64,000 nt of DNA from Candidatus Nitrosotalea sinensis (GCF_900143675.1 NZ_FRFC01000003.1:653561-717560); one strand, 5' to 3'. Positions 50,868-59,639 are shown, counted from the stretch's first letter. Translations and numbers: made by a program. Notes: generated by a model from the letters alone, not told the origin.

Positions 50868-51689
50868 TTAAGCTATGCGCAGATCAAACTCTGGGACAAA
50901 TCCCTTTTCTATTCCCATTTGGAATAAACTCCTGATTGCCTGCTCTCCAAGTACGCCCATGTCAATTGTTACATCGTTGACATACATGCGGACAAATCTG
51001 TCAATTGTCTCCTTTGCTTGTCCTCGTCCATACTGCATAGAGTAATCTAGAGCCTCATTTGGTCTTGCCATTCCATATACAATGGACTCTCGGAAAAACT
51101 CGTCAAATTTTTTGATGGTTTCAATTCCAAAATGATTGCTCATCACATTTACTCCAAGAGGAACTGGTAATCCTCCAGTGCTGTCTCTCCACCATGTGCC
51201 AATATCAAAAAGTTTCATCAAGTTCTTTTGGTCATATGTTATCTGACCCTCGTGAATTACAAGTCCTGCATCTGCCTTGCCACTTGCTACTGCGTCTGGA
51301 ATGTCGCTAAACTTCATCTCAATGTAATCAAATTTTCCAATCATTAATTCTAGCAAAAGAAATGCTGATGTCATTTTTCCCGGTATTGCAATTTTGGATG
51401 CGCGCAGTTTGTCTACATCTAGATTTTGTTTTGCTACAATTATTGGTCCATATCCTTTGCCAAAGCTGCCGCCACTTCGTAGTATGGTGTAATCTTTGAG
51501 ATATGCACAAGCATGGGCAGAGACTGCTGTAACATCAAGCTCGTGCTTGAGAGAACGTTTGTTCAATGTTTCAATATCTTCTACGACATGTTTGATTGTA
51601 AAATGAGGTGAGGTAACCTTGCCACTGAGCATTCCATAAAACATGAATGCATCATCTGCATCTGGTGTGTGACCTATTGTAATCTCCAC
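50868..51689 (-). CDS. mqnD: 1,4-dihydroxy-6-naphthoate synthase MqnD-type
   Basis: A 273-residue protein of the MqnA/MqnD family, a periplasmic-binding-protein fold used as an enzyme. ITIGHTPDADDAFMFYGMLS at the N-terminus, VTAVSAHACAYLKDYTILRS and GSFGKGYGPIIVA are typical; GKADAGLVIHEGQITYDQ is the MqnD-type hinge and active-site region. It converts cyclic dehypoxanthine futalosine to 1,4-dihydroxy-6-naphthoate in menaquinone synthesis. With MqnE nearby the futalosine route is supported. Discrimination between MqnA and MqnD is by motif style. Confidence 0.85.
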   Translation of the reverse strand: MEITIGHTPDADDAFMFYGMLSGKVTSPHFTIKHVVEDIETLNKRSLKHELDVTAVSAHACAYLKDYTILRSGGSFGKGYGPIIVAKQNLDVDKLRASKIAIPGKMTSAFLLLELMIGKFDYIEMKFSDIPDAVASGKADAGLVIHEGQITYDQKNLMKLFDIGTWWRDSTGGLPVPLGVNVMSNHFGIETIKKFDEFFRESIVYGMARPNEALDYSMQYGRGQAKETIDRFVRMYVNDVTIDMGVLGEQAIRSLFQMGIEKGFVPEFDLRIA

Positions 51690-51719
51690 AAAAGTGAGAC
51701 TTGCTTTCTATAATAAAAA

Positions 51720-51815
51720 TCAAGTTAGATCTAATTTTTCCAATCTCTTTTCTGATGTAGACAAAATGTATCCCGAAATGCTCTGAGGATCAAAATCTCT
51801 GAATTTGGTGATCAT
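51720..51815 (-). CDS. possible 31-residue microprotein
   Basis: A short frame (ATG at 51815) encodes a charged helical peptide with FDPQSISGYILSTSEKRLEK. It lies between mqnD and the EF-2 promoter, 30 bases upstream of mqnD on the same strand, so it may be a leader peptide or a chance frame. Composition is protein-like, but there is no further support. Confidence 0.25.
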   Translation of the reverse strand: MITKFRDFDPQSISGYILSTSEKRLEKLDLT

Positions 51816-51883
51816 TTGATCTATTTTTGATAATTTTTCCCTAAACGTTTAATAGATGCATAAAAAGGATTTTTAGCTAATTC

Positions 51884-54076
51884 ATGAAGTACAAGGCGAC
51901 AGAACAGATTCTGAAAATCATTGGAGACAAGAGTCGTATTAGAAACTTTGGAGTCATTGCACACGTAGATCACGGCAAGACTACAATGAGTGACAGTCTT
52001 TTGGCATCTAGTGGAATCATCAGTCCATCTGTTGCAGGTCAGGCCTTGGCATTAGATTCTATGAAACTTGAACAAGACAGACAGATGACAATTGTCCAGG
52101 CAAACGTTACACTACTTTACGAAAAAGATGACAAGGAATACGTCATCAACATGATTGATACTCCAGGTCACATTGACTTTACAGGTCGTGTCACACGAAG
52201 TCTTAGAGCAATTGACGGCGCTGTAGTGGTATCTGACTCTGTAGAAGGTATAATGACCCAGACTGAGACTGTAACAAGACAGGCATTAGAGGAAAGAGTT
52301 CGTCCTGTGCTTTACATTAACAAGATTGACCGTCTCATAAAGGAGCTAAGACTTCCACCTGACAAGATGCAAGAATGGTTGCTTGAAATTATTACAAACT
52401 TTAACAGACTAATCGATATCTATGCAGAACCTGAGTACAAGGAAAAATGGAAGGTAAGCATACAGGACGGAAGTGTCTCATTTGGTTCTGCCAAGGACAA
52501 GTGGGGATTTAACGCAGATGTGATGAAGAAAAAAGGAATTTCATTCAAAGATATCTATGAAGCATACTCAGAAGGTGGAGATGTCAAGAAGCTTGCAGAG
52601 CGTGCACCACTGTATGATGCAGTACTTGGAATGGTTGTAAAACATCATCCAGCCCCAGATGTTGCACAAAAATACAGAATTCCAAAAATATGGAAGGGTG
52701 ATTTAGATTCTGACATTGGCAAGGCATTGCTAAACTGTGATGATAATGGTCCGGCAGTAATGATGATTGTAAACATGACAGTAGATCCTGCAGCAGGACC
52801 TGTTGCAATAGGGCGTCTGTTTTCTGGACGACTCAAAGACGGTGATAGGATACATCTTATTGATTCAAAACGTGAAGGCAGGATACAATCTGTCAACTTT
52901 TTCATGGGCAACCAGAGAGAGATGGTAGGTGAGCTTGCTGCTGGAAACATTCCTGCATTGCTGGGATTGGAACATGCAAGAGCAGGACAGACATTGTCAA
53001 GTGTATCAACTGTTAATACATTTGAAGGAATCCAGTATGTGTCTGAACCTGTAGTTCAGATTGCAGTTGAGCCAAAACATCCAAAAGATTTGCCAAGACT
53101 TGTAGAGGCTTTGAATCGTATCACTATAGAAGATCCTAACTTGGTTGTAAAAATTAACGAAGAATCTGGTGAGACTGTAATTGCTGGAATGGGTGTGCTT
53201 CACCTTGAGATTGCAACTGCGTTGATTGCAGACGCCAAGATAGATATTGTAACGTCACAACCTTTGATTAATTATAGGGAAACAATTCGTGGCTCCGCAG
53301 GACCTATTATGTCTAAATCACCAAACAGACACAACAAGATATTCATGAAAGTAGAGCCTCTTGATGAAAAGATTGCAGAGATGATAAGAAACAACACCTT
53401 GAACGAGTACAAGGACAAGAAGGAAGTTGCCAAGATTCTCAAAGATGCTGGATGGGATGGAGATGAAGCAAAGCGTGTCATGAGATTTGATGTTAGAGGT
53501 AATGTGATGGTTGATGGAACAAAAGGTGTCCAGTTTGTACAAGAGTCTACTGATTCTATATTGTCAGGTTTTGATGATTCTATGAAAGAAGGTCCGCTTG
53601 CAAGAGAACAGGTAAGGGGATGCAAATTTACATTCCATCACTTTGTACCACACGAGGACCCAGCACACAGAGGTCTGTCACAATTAGGTCCTGCATCAAG
53701 ACGCGCATGTACTGGTGCAATGTTGTTGGCATCGCCAGTATTGCTAGAGCCAACACTTGGAATTGAGGTACGTGTACCACAGGAAATGATTGGAAACGTA
53801 GCAGGTGTAATATCTGGAAAGAGAGGCAAGGTGCTCAACATGGAACAAAAAGGTGTCATTCATATCATATCAGGTGAGATTCCTGCATCTGAGACATTTG
53901 ACTTGTCTGAAGTTATGAGAGGTCAGACTGCTGGAAAGGCAATGTGGAACACTCACTTTAAGGCATGGACTCCGGTACCAAACTCTATACTTCTTAATGT
54001 CATTGCTGACATTAGAAAGAGAAAGGGACTTTCACCAGACATACCAAAACCAGACGAATACGTCGACAAAGAGTAA
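51884..54076 (+). CDS. fusA: elongation factor 2 (aEF-2)
   Basis: A 730-residue GTPase that translocates the ribosome. The G domain shows AHVDHGKTT (P-loop, residues 26-34), DTPGHIDF and NKIDRL. Domains II-V follow in normal order. The diphthamide loop DPAHRGLSQLGPASRR near residue 590 carries the His that is modified in Archaea and Eukarya. Length matches archaeal EF-2. The ATG at 51884 has TATA-like ATAAAAAGG at about 51861, consistent with a leaderless transcript. It is monocistronic. Confidence 0.97.
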   Translation: MKYKATEQILKIIGDKSRIRNFGVIAHVDHGKTTMSDSLLASSGIISPSVAGQALALDSMKLEQDRQMTIVQANVTLLYEKDDKEYVINMIDTPGHIDFTGRVTRSLRAIDGAVVVSDSVEGIMTQTETVTRQALEERVRPVLYINKIDRLIKELRLPPDKMQEWLLEIITNFNRLIDIYAEPEYKEKWKVSIQDGSVSFGSAKDKWGFNADVMKKKGISFKDIYEAYSEGGDVKKLAERAPLYDAVLGMVVKHHPAPDVAQKYRIPKIWKGDLDSDIGKALLNCDDNGPAVMMIVNMTVDPAAGPVAIGRLFSGRLKDGDRIHLIDSKREGRIQSVNFFMGNQREMVGELAAGNIPALLGLEHARAGQTLSSVSTVNTFEGIQYVSEPVVQIAVEPKHPKDLPRLVEALNRITIEDPNLVVKINEESGETVIAGMGVLHLEIATALIADAKIDIVTSQPLINYRETIRGSAGPIMSKSPNRHNKIFMKVEPLDEKIAEMIRNNTLNEYKDKKEVAKILKDAGWDGDEAKRVMRFDVRGNVMVDGTKGVQFVQESTDSILSGFDDSMKEGPLAREQVRGCKFTFHHFVPHEDPAHRGLSQLGPASRRACTGAMLLASPVLLEPTLGIEVRVPQEMIGNVAGVISGKRGKVLNMEQKGVIHIISGEIPASETFDLSEVMRGQTAGKAMWNTHFKAWTPVPNSILLNVIADIRKRKGLSPDIPKPDEYVDKE

Positions 54077-54157
54077 AAAGACAATCCCCCCTAATTTTGT
54101 ACATGGGAATATGTTTTTGTAGTAAAGGTTATGGTTTAGAAAAAGAATATTCCTAAC

Positions 54158-54298
54158 ATGGATGATAGCCGAAAAGAACTCAAGTGTAAGGAATGTGGCA
54201 TGAAATTCAATGATCCTGTGCACTTGGAGAGACACTTCAAATTTGCTCATAAAAGAAAACATGATGGATTTGTGCAAAAGTGGTATTGGGAAAATTGA
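54158..54298 (+). CDS. single C2H2 zinc-finger microprotein
   Basis: A 46-residue protein with one C2H2 finger: CKECGMKFNDPVHLERHFKF then AH, C-x2-C-x12-H-x4-H, the same spacing as at 9562-9717. The rest is basic and aromatic (FVQKWYWEN). It is 81 bases after the EF-2 stop. Nucleic-acid or protein binding is likely. Confidence 0.7.
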   Translation: MDDSRKELKCKECGMKFNDPVHLERHFKFAHKRKHDGFVQKWYWEN

Positions 54299-54417
54299 CC
54301 ATGTCATAAGACTTTAGGATATGATTCACTCTGTTTCTTCAAATCTACTTGTTCTGCATTATCGTAGATGAGATTCGTCTTTTCTAATTAAATACTTTGG
54401 CAGTATTTGATAGTTCA

Positions 54418-54822
54418 ATGAAGAGTTCACCTAAAAAATCATCAAAGAAAGAAGGAAATAAAATTAGAAACATTGATGTCAAATCAGAAAGAGTACAAAT
54501 TGATTTAGATTTTGAGACTGCAATGCTTGAGATGAGTTTTGAGAATCTTGCTGGACTTATGAAGACTTTGGGAATACCATCACCGCAGACAAAAAAGATC
54601 AAGCAGCAAGCAAGATTGATTGCTATGTTTAACCAAAAGATGATTGAATCAGGTCATCCTGAACAAGTAATCAACATGGGAGAAAAGATCATGCCATGGA
54701 TAGTAAAGATCTCAACAGCTGAGATGTTTATGGAACCGCTTGGAAAATGGATGATGGAAATGGTTGGTAAGAAAAAAGGTACACACAAAATTGTTGAAAA
54801 AACAAAATCTATGAGGGCTTGA
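54418..54822 (+). CDS. hypothetical helical protein
   Basis: A 134-residue Lys/Met-rich protein (ATG at 54418; a TTG 21 bases earlier is possible). A basic N-terminus (SPKKSSKKEGNKIRN) precedes a helical domain (FETAMLEMSFENLAGLMKTL, then MIESGHPEQVINMGEKIMPW). Its stop overlaps the region of a TTG codon of the next gene, so the two may be co-transcribed. Family not recognised. Confidence 0.55.
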   Translation: MKSSPKKSSKKEGNKIRNIDVKSERVQIDLDFETAMLEMSFENLAGLMKTLGIPSPQTKKIKQQARLIAMFNQKMIESGHPEQVINMGEKIMPWIVKISTAEMFMEPLGKWMMEMVGKKKGTHKIVEKTKSMRA

Positions 54823-54824
54823 AA

Positions 54825-55043
54825 ATGGGAGTCCCACTAAATCCTCTCGCAATAAAAAAAGCAATGGATGTAAAAAACTGGGTAGACAAACATCCTCTCA
54901 AATGCACAAGCAAGTTTGTTGACGTACAAAAATCTAAAGATGGAAAATCATATCTTGCTATCTTTGAGTTTGGATTTGCTACTGAAAAAGAAGCACAAAT
55001 GTTCAAAGATATCTATGACTTGGCAGAAAACTTTGGAATCTGA
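54825..55043 (+). CDS. small alpha/beta hypothetical protein
   Basis: A 72-residue protein (ATG at 54825, two bases after the previous stop; a TTG at 54819 would overlap it). The pattern AIKKAMDVKNWVDKHPLKCT, KSYLAIFEFGFATEKEAQMF, helix at the end looks like a compact ferredoxin-like domain. It is probably co-transcribed with the gene at 54418. Function unknown. Confidence 0.55.
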   Translation: MGVPLNPLAIKKAMDVKNWVDKHPLKCTSKFVDVQKSKDGKSYLAIFEFGFATEKEAQMFKDIYDLAENFGI

Positions 55044-55118
55044 TTTCCAACTATGGAGTGTCTTATTTTTATTCGACAGCAGAGTAAAAATACGAAGGCA
55101 CTCAATTTTGATTTTCGT

Positions 55119-55532
55119 TTAGATTTTAGATTCTTGCAAGTTCCAGCAATTTTTACACAAATATCCTCTAAGATTCCATTCTTTTTTTGCACGACGAGGC
55201 ATAAAACCAAGCCTTGCATTACATAAAATACAGTTTTGTTTTAGCTCATCTTCTGATTTTTGTCGTTCATTAAAGCACGGTTCACATAACCAACCTTTGA
55301 GATCCCATTCTTTATTTGGTTTCCAGAGATACAATCCTCCAGGCTCTGCACCACATACTACACAAACATCATCGGTCTTTTTCTTTGGAATTGGTTTTTT
55401 CATATAGTCAACAAAGCATTTTGCACACAGTTGACCCTCAAGATTCCATTCTTTCTTTGGCTTGCTTGTGTTAGGAGTGCGCTTGTTGCAAACAGAACAG
55501 TGTTTCTCTTTTTTTCCTCCAAACAATCCCAT
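55119..55532 (-). CDS. triple zinc-ribbon protein
   Basis: A 137-residue protein from the ATG at 55532. It has three similar modules, each C-x2-C, about 18-20 residues, KEWxLxGxLC-x2-C: CSVCNKRTPNTSKPKKEWNL then GQLCAKCF; CVVCGAEPGGLYLWKPNKEW then GWLCEPCF; CILCNARLGFMPRRAKKEWN then GYLCKNCW. The repeated KEWxLxG motif makes this a specific family. The first module follows a short GGKKEK leader. It likely binds RNA or protein as a small scaffold. Confidence 0.75.
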   Translation of the reverse strand: MGLFGGKKEKHCSVCNKRTPNTSKPKKEWNLEGQLCAKCFVDYMKKPIPKKKTDDVCVVCGAEPGGLYLWKPNKEWDLKGWLCEPCFNERQKSEDELKQNCILCNARLGFMPRRAKKEWNLRGYLCKNCWNLQESKI

Positions 55533-55633
55533 TGCATTTAAACATGAACCCTCTATTAGAAAAGGATTTGACCATAGTACATCATTACAGTCGAAAGTAC
55601 TGTCAGTATAGTAGATGGAAATGTTGGAACCGT

Positions 55634-55849
55634 CTAGGTATCGTCTTTTTTTGGAGAAGGCTTTCTGCGGAAATACACCGTAAATCCTCCGCCAACTATG
55701 ACTAATACAATCAGTATAACCCAAAATTGTGTTGGGTCTACATAGTTCCACATTACAGGATCGTCTCCAGGATCGACCTGGGCTTGAACGCGGTTTATTG
55801 TCAGAAATAACAGTGTTGTAATCGTAAATAACACAGCACGGATTTTCAT
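55634..55849 (-). CDS. small exported membrane-anchored protein
   Basis: A 71-residue protein: signal peptide (residues 1-23, cleavage near VQAQ), a short acidic extracellular part with aromatic residues (DPVMWNYVDPTQFWV), a transmembrane helix (about 42-60) and a basic C-terminal tail (FRRKPSPKKDDT). Two TATA-like copies lie upstream of the ATG at 55849. Function unknown. Confidence 0.65.
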   Translation of the reverse strand: MKIRAVLFTITTLLFLTINRVQAQVDPGDDPVMWNYVDPTQFWVILIVLVIVGGGFTVYFRRKPSPKKDDT

Positions 55850-55866
55850 TGAAATTATGATTTTTC

Positions 55867-55912
55867 TTTGTCTATAAAGAACTATGGCCCATTTTCATTT
55901 GTCTATAAAGAA
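55867..55912 (-). promoter_or_regulatory. duplicated promoter element (TTTGTCTATAAAGAA, two copies)
   Basis: The 15-base word TTTGTCTATAAAGAA occurs at 55867-55881 and 55898-55912, 31 bases apart. On the minus strand it reads TTCTTTATAGACAAA and contains TTTATAG, a TATA box; the near copy is about 25 bases from the ATG at 55849. The far copy may be an alternative promoter, giving two transcription starts. Confidence 0.5.
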
Positions 55913-55977
55913 TCAGGATGATTTTTACGACATATGCCATGCTTGTGTAGTTTTGAATTGAAAAGGCACATCCCAAA

Positions 55978-56916
55978 TCAAACCATGGACAATTTCTTGA
56001 AAATTCTTAATCGTAGAAAAATCATAAACAAGACTGAGATCAAAAAAATATTCAAAGCAAAAGGAAATTCTGGTACGGCAGAAAATCTTGAACTATTCGT
56101 ACTCTGTTCTATTGATTGCTGATTTGTAGTTGAATTTTGATTTGTGTTTACATTTGGATAATTTTCATATTCTGAACTAGTACCTGTAATTTGGATAATT
56201 TTATCACCTTGCAAGAATTGAATAGTGAGTGTTCTGTTGTTTTGATCTGATTGTTCTTTTTGCACCACGCTTTCCTCGCCATCCACTGTTACCATAAAAG
56301 ATGCGTCAGAGCCATCACTTGATTTTGCATCAAGTAATTTTCGTGGAAGTGAAATTATTACTGAACCATAATTATCAGAGCGTATTGATACTGTCAAAGA
56401 CGACATTTTTGGATCAAAGGACATTTTGGTTATGGAACCACCAAAAATGACATACGGAATCTTGAAGATTTGTAACGTGTCTGGGTCTTGTACCTGGAAA
56501 ATGCCATTTATCGGTGCAGTAGTTGATGTATATGTAAAAGTAGTTTGGTTCTGCATTGTTGTGCCATACTGGACCACTATGGTATAGAGACCTCCTGTTT
56601 TCCAAAGCGAACCTGATATATCTACGACGTAAATGTAAGAGCCATCTTGATTAAATGTAGCAAGTCCAGTCTGAATCACATTGCTGTATGGATCTAAAAT
56701 TTTTACAGTCAAAGTATTTCCAGGGATGACTGTTTTAATTGTACCAAAAACTACAATCCTATCTCCGTAGATGTATGATGGTTTATCAGTTGTTATCGTA
56801 ATGGCCTGACTTGAAGTTTGGGCATGAATTGATTCAAAAGTGCTAGTAATTACAAGTACAGGCAGCAATATCAAAAATGCATATCTGATTGTTGAGAAAT
56901 TTTCCACTGGTATCAA
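55978..56916 (-). CDS. PEF-CTERM secreted protein
   Basis: A 312-residue protein with a signal peptide (core 13-28, cleavage near SIHAQ) and C-terminal AVPEFPFA, a helix and the basic end LRIFKKLSMV, a PEF-CTERM sorting tail. The first beta domain (about 35-135) begins ITITTDKPSYIYGDRIVVFG, a macroglobulin-like or CARDB-like surface module; a second follows at about 140-265, then an Asn/Gln/Ser-rich linker. A surface protein anchored by archaeosortase is likely. Confidence 0.78.
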   Translation of the reverse strand: MIPVENFSTIRYAFLILLPVLVITSTFESIHAQTSSQAITITTDKPSYIYGDRIVVFGTIKTVIPGNTLTVKILDPYSNVIQTGLATFNQDGSYIYVVDISGSLWKTGGLYTIVVQYGTTMQNQTTFTYTSTTAPINGIFQVQDPDTLQIFKIPYVIFGGSITKMSFDPKMSSLTVSIRSDNYGSVIISLPRKLLDAKSSDGSDASFMVTVDGEESVVQKEQSDQNNRTLTIQFLQGDKIIQITGTSSEYENYPNVNTNQNSTTNQQSIEQSTNSSRFSAVPEFPFALNIFLISVLFMIFLRLRIFKKLSMV

Positions 56917-57104
56917 ACATCAACATGCTGGAAATAAAATTATTCTATTTTTCAAATCTTGTAGTAATACTGCATTTACTGTAAATTGCAACTCACTTTC
57001 AAACATGTTTTATTACATTTGAAAATCATATCTAGTCTGTGTCTACAATATCTTCTAAACATACCTGCACAAATCTTATCTAATTTTGTTGCCATAATAG
57101 TACA

Positions 57105-57425
57105 ATGGAATATCTAGTTGAAGCAGAAAACATTGATGGTCTAATCCCAATGAAAGATGTGCCTGACTATATCAGCCACATTGTGATTCCAAGCTATGAG
57201 AAATTGATCAAACTGGAATCTGAACACAAGATAAAAGGAGGACTCTTGGCAGGGCAACGAGCAGGCGCATTCATAATGGATGCATCCTCACCTGAAGAGC
57301 TAGGTAAAGTGCTAAAATCTATTCCTTTTTGGGGAATGGTAAAGTGGAAAGTAACTCCTCTCCAATCATTCAAGTCAGCCTTGGAACAAGACGGCTCTAT
57401 TGCAAAAATGCTCTCAGGAGATTAG
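57105..57425 (+). CDS. muconolactone isomerase/YCII-like ferredoxin-fold protein
   Basis: A 106-residue protein with the dimeric ferredoxin-like pattern (EYLVEAENIDGL, then helix, GGLLAGQRAGAFIMDASSPE, and helix EELGKVLKSIPF). It resembles muconolactone delta-isomerase or YCII-type proteins, which can bind small molecules. A catalytic role cannot be shown. The ATG at 57105 follows a T-rich leader. Confidence 0.6.
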   Translation: MEYLVEAENIDGLIPMKDVPDYISHIVIPSYEKLIKLESEHKIKGGLLAGQRAGAFIMDASSPEELGKVLKSIPFWGMVKWKVTPLQSFKSALEQDGSIAKMLSGD

Positions 57426-57494
57426 ACTTGGATTATTTTTTTTTATGATTGGAACTAGATGAATCATCATGTGTCATTATACCGTGGATTTGTT

Positions 57495-57683
57495 TTACTG
57501 TTCCAGGTTCTTGTCCATCTTTTGTGCTAGTCTATCAAGTTTGTCAGCATCAATCTCTACTTCTTGAGTTATGTTGTCTGTGGGACATGCTGCTATGGAA
57601 AATTTCAAAATGGCACTGATTGTCTTTATTTCTTCTTCTGTTAAATCTACCATGACCATGAAACCATTGCAGCACTGTTTCAT
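57495..57683 (-). CDS. small hypothetical protein with Cys pair
   Basis: A 62-residue protein from the ATG at 57683; starts at 57659 or 57653 are also possible. The core DLTEEEIKTISAILKFSIAA and ADKLDRLAQKMDKNLEQ are helical, with Cys4, Cys5 and a Cys in ACPTD. It is convergent with the YCII-like gene, 69 bases apart. Function unknown. Confidence 0.45.
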   Translation of the reverse strand: MKQCCNGFMVMVDLTEEEIKTISAILKFSIAACPTDNITQEVEIDADKLDRLAQKMDKNLEQ

Positions 57684-57807
57684 ATAAGACGCTATGTGAT
57701 TATCACTGTCTGGGGTTCACACAACCAAATTTTACATGAAATATGTCTTCAAGATCTGGCCTGAAAATCGGAACTTGACTTAAATAATTGGTCAATTATA
57801 CCAAAAA

Positions 57808-58098
57808 ATGTTGGACAAAGACAGCACAATCAAGAAAATTGACGAAATAATCATGGTTCTCTCAAAATCCAAAAAACAGCCTTCCATCTTGACACAAGAT
57901 GAGGTAAAAGCAATACAAGGCGTATTTGGAGAAGACCAGCAAAAACTAGCCAACAGGCTTGAAGACCTTGTTGTATTATTGCGAGATGATCCTGACAACA
58001 AGAGAGGAATTAGAGATGCAAGACAGATAGCATTTGATGAATTTGGCCATGTTCCTCCAGTATGGAACGTGCTAAAATCAGTTGAATCTCTGTTTTAA
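57808..58098 (+). CDS. hypothetical protein
   Basis: A 96-residue soluble helical protein (KIDEIIMVLSKSKKQPSILT, EDQQKLANRLEDLVVLLRDD). The end (IAFDEFGHVPPVWNVLKSVE) has a small aromatic motif. ATG at 57808. Family not recognised. Confidence 0.55.
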   Translation: MLDKDSTIKKIDEIIMVLSKSKKQPSILTQDEVKAIQGVFGEDQQKLANRLEDLVVLLRDDPDNKRGIRDARQIAFDEFGHVPPVWNVLKSVESLF

Positions 58099-58183
58099 AA
58101 ATACACACAATATTGTTATTCAGATATTTTATGGCTGAACAATGTTAAACGTGAGTTAAATAAAATCAAGGCCAATTTATGGC

Positions 58184-58432
58184 ATGTTTCCAAAGACTCT
58201 TGGAATAATACTTGGAGCTTCTGCAGCCGGAGTCATTCTCATATCTACTGCCATGATGTCTGCATCTGGATGGGAGACACCAGGAACATATGTTGGAACA
58301 AGCGACGCATCGCACATGCCAACAAGTACAACTCATTGCTATTCTTTTCAAACTGACTGCAAAAATACCAATACCAAGATTCCTGCATCAGACTTGGATA
58401 GCGGAGCATTTCTAGGTGCCAACTATCACTAA
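58184..58432 (+). CDS. small exported protein
   Basis: An 82-residue protein with a signal peptide (hydrophobic residues 6-26) and a mature part with two Cys (TTHCYSFQTDCKNTN), His residues and Ser/Thr/Gly. Possible disulfide or metal site. The ATG at 58184 has TTTAT motifs nearby. Function unknown. Confidence 0.55.
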   Translation: MFPKTLGIILGASAAGVILISTAMMSASGWETPGTYVGTSDASHMPTSTTHCYSFQTDCKNTNTKIPASDLDSGAFLGANYH

Positions 58433-58562
58433 ATTATACCATCCTGTATTTTTTTTGATAAATATCAACCAGGGCACTCCATTGGTCAAAGGATTGCCAT
58501 ACTAACATCATCCCACTGGAGTACTGTGGTCTGATATCTACAAAATAATTATGACATAAAAA

Positions 58563-59639
58563 CTAGATGTCCTTTGAAATCTCTGGGGCATGTCTGTTTA
58601 TCATCTTGGACAGTCCCCTCATGTAATTTTGAGCAAATGTTGTAGTTGGCTGCGATGAATACCAGATGCATCCAAGTACCTGACAGTCATGACAAGTCTT
58701 TGCAATCTCCCACTGTGGAGCATCCCATATCTCTTCAACGCTTTTCTCAAGCAAACTGTATGTATTTTTTGGGTCGTTATATTTCCAGCATGGCACCATC
58801 ACAGTGCCGTTCCCGTTGACAAAGATGCTCTTCCAAACACCGCATTCATCAAACATCCCCCTGCCATGGTCTAATATCTGCTCAAAGTATTGTGGAGGGA
58901 GCATAATCTGCGGGTCTTTTTTTGATTTGATGTGGTCAATTACTGCCTTGCAGATTTGGTTTATTGTATCTCTATCTGGAAGTAGGGAATAGTCTACATC
59001 TGAGCGGTCCTCTACAAATGTCAAAGATACTGCATTTACCCCCAAATCTACTGCTCTTTGAAAATAAGAGCCATCAAGAAATTCTCGAGTGTTAAATTTT
59101 GTAATGACGGAATTAAAATAATGAGGAACATTGTGTTCTGTTAGCATTTCTAGGTTCTGCATTACTCTCTGATATGTCTGGGGTGTCACTCCTCGAACTT
59201 TGCAATATGATTCTTCAAAAACAGAATCAATACTACATGTTATGAACTGGACGTATTTTTTTAGCTCATCAATGTCTATGGTATGCAAAAGGGAGCAATT
59301 TGTAATCAATGTGATTGGCATCTTTAGTGAATGAAGATGACGAATCAATTCCATAAAGTCAGGACGACTTGTGGGCTCGCCACCTTCTACTATGCACCAG
59401 ATGCAGTATTGTGCAACTTTGTCAAATATCTGCTTCCACTGGTCTGTGGTAAGATCATTTTTTGATGCAAACTTGATCTGTCCCTGCTTGTCTGAATCAC
59501 CAAACGGGCACATTGGGCAAAAATAATTACAATAATGTGTGAGGCTGAACACTCCTATGATTGGTCTTCTCTTTCCTATTGCTCTATTCAAAGACCACTT
59601 GCCTACTCGATTAATTGTTCTAATTATATCAACTGGCAT
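58563..59639 (-). CDS. radical SAM/SPASM-type enzyme
   Basis: A 358-residue radical SAM protein with cluster Cys37, Cys41, Cys44 (HYCNYFCPMCPFGD), the GGE motif (VEGGEPTSRPD) and a Cys-rich C-terminal region (CGVWKSIFVNGNGTVMVPCW, then CHDCQVLGC) like a SPASM auxiliary cluster. The start ATG at 59639 is supported by a plausible amphipathic N-terminus (DIIRTINRVGKWSLNRAIGK). A peptide or lipid modification is possible. No precursor peptide was recognised nearby. Confidence 0.85.
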   Translation of the reverse strand: MPVDIIRTINRVGKWSLNRAIGKRRPIIGVFSLTHYCNYFCPMCPFGDSDKQGQIKFASKNDLTTDQWKQIFDKVAQYCIWCIVEGGEPTSRPDFMELIRHLHSLKMPITLITNCSLLHTIDIDELKKYVQFITCSIDSVFEESYCKVRGVTPQTYQRVMQNLEMLTEHNVPHYFNSVITKFNTREFLDGSYFQRAVDLGVNAVSLTFVEDRSDVDYSLLPDRDTINQICKAVIDHIKSKKDPQIMLPPQYFEQILDHGRGMFDECGVWKSIFVNGNGTVMVPCWKYNDPKNTYSLLEKSVEEIWDAPQWEIAKTCHDCQVLGCIWYSSQPTTTFAQNYMRGLSKMINRHAPEISKDI

